This document shows positions 47,989 through 50,029 of a stretch of 50,029 bases of DNA, in pieces. The notes beneath the pieces were generated by a model that was given only the letters and a program-made list of their open reading frames with translations, did not search any database and was not told where the DNA came from. The DNA comes from Burkholderiales bacterium (GTDB lineage: Bacteria; Pseudomonadota; Gammaproteobacteria; Burkholderiales; Burkholderiaceae_C). How positions within the stretch are numbered: position 1 is the first letter of the stretch; each line of letters begins with the position of its first letter. Where the stretch lies: NCBI GenBank assembly GCA_011391155.1, contig JAABRA010000414.1:1-50029 (forward strand), written 5' to 3'. The translations under genes and the position numbers were made by a program.

Positions 47989-48636
47989 ATGAACCACCCC
48001 ATCCTCCGCTTCCTGTCCAGCTTGTTGTCCGGTTTCGCGACTGCCGTGGTGCTGGCGGTTTCTCCCGGGGTTTTTGCCGCCGACGAGGCGCCCGATGCCA
48101 TGATCAAGCGCCTGTCCACGGATGTCCTGGACACCATCAAGGCCGACAAATCCCTGCAGTCGGGCAATCTTGCGCAGGTCATTGCGCTGGTGGACAGCAA
48201 GATCATGCCCAATGTCGATTTCCGGCGCATGACGGCGTCGGCCGCCGGGCCGGCGTGGCGCAAGGCGTCGCCCGAACAGCAAAAGCGCCTGCAGGAAGAG
48301 TTCAAGATCCTGCTGGTGCGCACCTATGCCGGCGCGTTGTCGCAAGTCAATGAGCAGGAGGTGGTGATGAAGCCCCTGCGCGCCTCCCCGCAAGACCAGG
48401 AGCTGGTGGTGCGCAGTGAAATCAAGGGCCGCGGCGATCCCGTCCAGCTGGATTACCGCCTGGTGAAGACCCCGTCGGAGGGTTTCGGATGGAAGATTTA
48501 TGACCTCAACGTGATGGGCGTCTGGCTGGTCGACACCTACCGCGGCCAGTTCGCGCAGGAGATCAACGCCCATGGCATGGACGGCCTGATAGCAACGCTG
48601 GCCGAGCGCAACAAGGCCAACGCCCGCAAAGGCTGA
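47989..48636 (+). CDS. mlaC: Periplasmic phospholipid carrier MlaC
   Basis: A 215-residue soluble carrier that shuttles a phospholipid between MlaA and MlaFEDB. A signal peptide (residues 1-30, ending VFAAD) precedes the domain, with VDFRRMTASAAGPAWRKA, FKILLVRTYAGALSQ, PVQLDYRLVK and WKIYDLNVMGVWLVDTYRGQF, all standard for the family. A gap of 118 bp separates it from mlaA, with no clear gene or terminator. Confidence 0.95.
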   Translation: MNHPILRFLSSLLSGFATAVVLAVSPGVFAADEAPDAMIKRLSTDVLDTIKADKSLQSGNLAQVIALVDSKIMPNVDFRRMTASAAGPAWRKASPEQQKRLQEEFKILLVRTYAGALSQVNEQEVVMKPLRASPQDQELVVRSEIKGRGDPVQLDYRLVKTPSEGFGWKIYDLNVMGVWLVDTYRGQFAQEINAHGMDGLIATLAERNKANARKG

Positions 48637-48645
48637 AGCCCCGCG

Positions 48646-48918
48646 ATGCTGGTCCTGCCCGCCGAATTGACACTGCAGCAGGCCACGGCCTGCCTGGCCA
48701 TGCTGCTTCAGAGCCTGCGTGCCGGGGCGCAAGCCCAGGTGGTGGTCGATGCCAGCGCACTGGTGCAGTTTGATTCGTCCGCGCTCGCTGTGCTGCTGGC
48801 CTGCCGCCGGGAGAGCCTGGCCGCCGGCAAGACCTTCGTGGTGCGCGGGCTTTCTCCCAAGTTGCTGCAGCTGGCCGGCCTGTACGGGGTCACGGAGCTG
48901 CTGGCGGAGGCTCATTGA
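48646..48918 (+). CDS. mlaB: MlaB, STAS-domain regulator of MlaF
   Basis: A 90-residue STAS protein that binds MlaF and stabilises the transporter. The family core VVVDASALVQFDSSALAVLLACRRE contains the serine pair that corresponds to the anti-sigma-antagonist phosphorylation loop. It starts 9 bp after mlaC and completes the six-gene mla operon. Confidence 0.9.
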   Translation: MLVLPAELTLQQATACLAMLLQSLRAGAQAQVVVDASALVQFDSSALAVLLACRRESLAAGKTFVVRGLSPKLLQLAGLYGVTELLAEAH

Positions 48919-48990
48919 GCGGTTTCCTGGCAGGCGATTCGCGGCACTTCCAGCGGGCTGGGGCCTCAGCCCTTAAAATCAGGCGCTCCC

Positions 48991-50029
48991 ATGCCCGCCA
49001 TTTCCTTCCAGTCTGTGTCCAAGACCTTCCCGGCAGCCCGGGGCGGGTCGGCAGAACCCCTCAAAGCGCTCGATGACGTCAGCTTCGACATCGAAGAAGG
49101 CGAATTCTTCGGCCTGCTCGGGCCGAATGGCGCGGGGAAAACCACGCTCATCAGCATTCTGGCGGGTCTGTCCCGGGCCACGCGCGGCCGGGTGCTGGTG
49201 CAGGGCTACGACGTGCAGGCCGACTACGCGCAGGCACGACGCCGGCTCGGCGTGGTGCCCCAGGAGCTGGTGTTCGACCCCTTTTTCAATGTGCGTGAGG
49301 CGCTGCGCTTCCAGTCGGGCTACTTTGGCGTCAAGCACAACGACGCCTGGATCGACGAGCTGCTCGACAGCCTGGGACTGGCGGACAAGGCCAACGCCAA
49401 CATGCGCCAGCTCTCCGGCGGCATGAAGCGCCGGGTGCTGGTGGCGCAGGCACTGGTGCACAAGCCGCCGGTGATCGTGCTGGACGAGCCGACCGCCGGC
49501 GTGGACGTGGAGTTGCGCCAGACCTTGTGGCAGTTCATTGCCCGGCTCAACAAGCAGGGCCATACGGTGCTGCTGACCACGCACTACCTTGAGGAAGCCG
49601 AAGCCCTGTGCGGCCGCATTGCCATGCTCAAGCAGGGGCGGGTGGTGGCGCTGTCGAAAATGGCCGATCTGCTCAAGTCCGCGTCGAGCAATGTGCTTCG
49701 ATTCAAAATTGATAGCGAACTTCCACCAGTCCTTGCCGGGAAAGCCCGGATTACCGGCCGGATCGTGCAATTCCCCGCGCACAACGCGCACGAAGTCGAA
49801 CAATACCTGGCCGCCATCCGCGAAGCCGGCCTGCAGGCCGAGGACATCGAGATCCGCAAGGCCGACCTGGAAGACGTGTTCCTGGAGGTGATGGGGGCGA
49901 ATGCCGGCAGCGCGGTACGCGAAGCGACCAGCGTGGGGGCACTGAGCGGCGACGGGCCGCCCCTAGACGCGACGGCCCCCTCGGGGGGCAGCGCAGTACG
50001 CGAAGCGACAAGCGTGGGGGCCAATCCAT
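48991..50029 (+). CDS. ABC transporter ATP-binding protein (YadG-like), 3' end outside window
   Basis: At least 346 residues of an ABC ATPase; the frame is still open at the window end. Walker A is GPNGAGKTT at 44-52. The signature LSGGMKRR, Walker B VLDEPTAGVD and the switch His in TTHYLEE are present. The C-terminal extension (IRKADLEDVFLEVM, about 288-301) is typical of YadG and related exporter ATPases. A permease gene would be expected downstream. After residue 302 the sequence becomes a low-complexity tail with GSAVREATSVGA occurring twice (306-317 and 333-344), which looks like read-in repeat DNA and not like the family C-terminus. Confidence 0.88.
   Translation, partial: MPAISFQSVSKTFPAARGGSAEPLKALDDVSFDIEEGEFFGLLGPNGAGKTTLISILAGLSRATRGRVLVQGYDVQADYAQARRRLGVVPQELVFDPFFNVREALRFQSGYFGVKHNDAWIDELLDSLGLADKANANMRQLSGGMKRRVLVAQALVHKPPVIVLDEPTAGVDVELRQTLWQFIARLNKQGHTVLLTTHYLEEAEALCGRIAMLKQGRVVALSKMADLLKSASSNVLRFKIDSELPPVLAGKARITGRIVQFPAHNAHEVEQYLAAIREAGLQAEDIEIRKADLEDVFLEVMGANAGSAVREATSVGALSGDGPPLDATAPSGGSAVREATSVGANP
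49906..50022 (+). repeat. In-frame direct repeat at the end of the ABC ATPase gene
   Basis: Two copies of a 36-base unit at 49906-49941 and 49987-50022, 81 bases apart and thus in frame. Between them GGCCCCC/GGGGGGC can pair. The pattern of GGGGGC-rich hairpin with the GTACGCGAAGCGAC motif resembles intergenic repeats common in this bacterial family, as I recall them. Confidence 0.8.

Noticed and set aside
49697-49745. Possible seventh copy of the interspersed repeat (GATAGCGAACTTCC region) in the ABC ATPase gene
   Set aside because: The TCCCAGCGT core is not preserved and the encoded residues look like normal family sequence, so the likeness is probably chance.

Overview
The window is a high-GC proteobacterial chromosome segment that reads as a betaproteobacterium of the order Burkholderiales, most likely family Comamonadaceae. 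The basis is gene order and protein character: engB, lysA-lptM, cyaY, mrcA, pilMNOPQ, aroK-aroB, dgt, gltBD and the mla operon lie in an order I associate with that group. Cytochrome c4, TusE/YcaO and an AlkB-type hydroxylase also fit. I see no rRNA or tRNA gene, prophage, CRISPR array or replication origin.

Layout. 1-3.9 kb: end of a RibD/DHFR-like reductase, a monoheme cytochrome c, a YhhN-like lysoplasmalogenase, and a run of small accessory proteins (DUF1810, SRPBCC, DUF1801, a membrane protein). 3.9-9.6 kb: an AidB-type acyl-CoA dehydrogenase (-), thioredoxin and TusE (+) converging on YcaO (-), then an alkane hydroxylase. 9.6-20.4 kb: metK, two LpxL-type acyltransferases, engB, cytochrome c4, the periplasmic methionine sulfoxide repair pair msrPQ, lysA-lptM, cyaY and mrcA. 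20.6-30.5 kb: the type IV pilus assembly operon pilMNOPQ, joined by start/stop overlaps, then a 996-residue Ig-like repeat lipoprotein and aroK-aroB. 30.6-35.2 kb: dgt, an MFS transporter, an unrecognised protein, a DUF1415 protein and a methyltransferase.

35.2-38.6 kb is an accessory islet. It holds a YafQ/DinJ-type toxin-antitoxin pair, a Fic protein, an intact REP-associated (RAYT, Y1/HUH) transposase, and two broken relatives of that transposase. Six copies of a roughly 38-bp interspersed repeat lie in the window, three of them in this islet. Downstream are gltB-gltD and a six-gene Mla phospholipid-transport operon (mlaF-E-D-A-C-B), followed by the ATPase gene of another ABC exporter that runs off the end.

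Functional themes are cell-envelope building and upkeep (lipid A acylation, PBP1A, Mla, pilus secretin, MsrPQ), amino-acid and aromatic biosynthesis, and sulfur relay (thioredoxin, TusE, YcaO). The points most worth following up are four: the Ig-repeat lipoprotein with four units at an exact 112-residue period between pilQ and aroK; the RAYT element with its debris and repeat family; repeats that appear to supply the C-termini of real proteins (MsrQ, GltB, the terminal ABC ATPase); and the trx-tusE-ycaO neighbourhood. I found no clear candidate for a wholly new multi-gene system.
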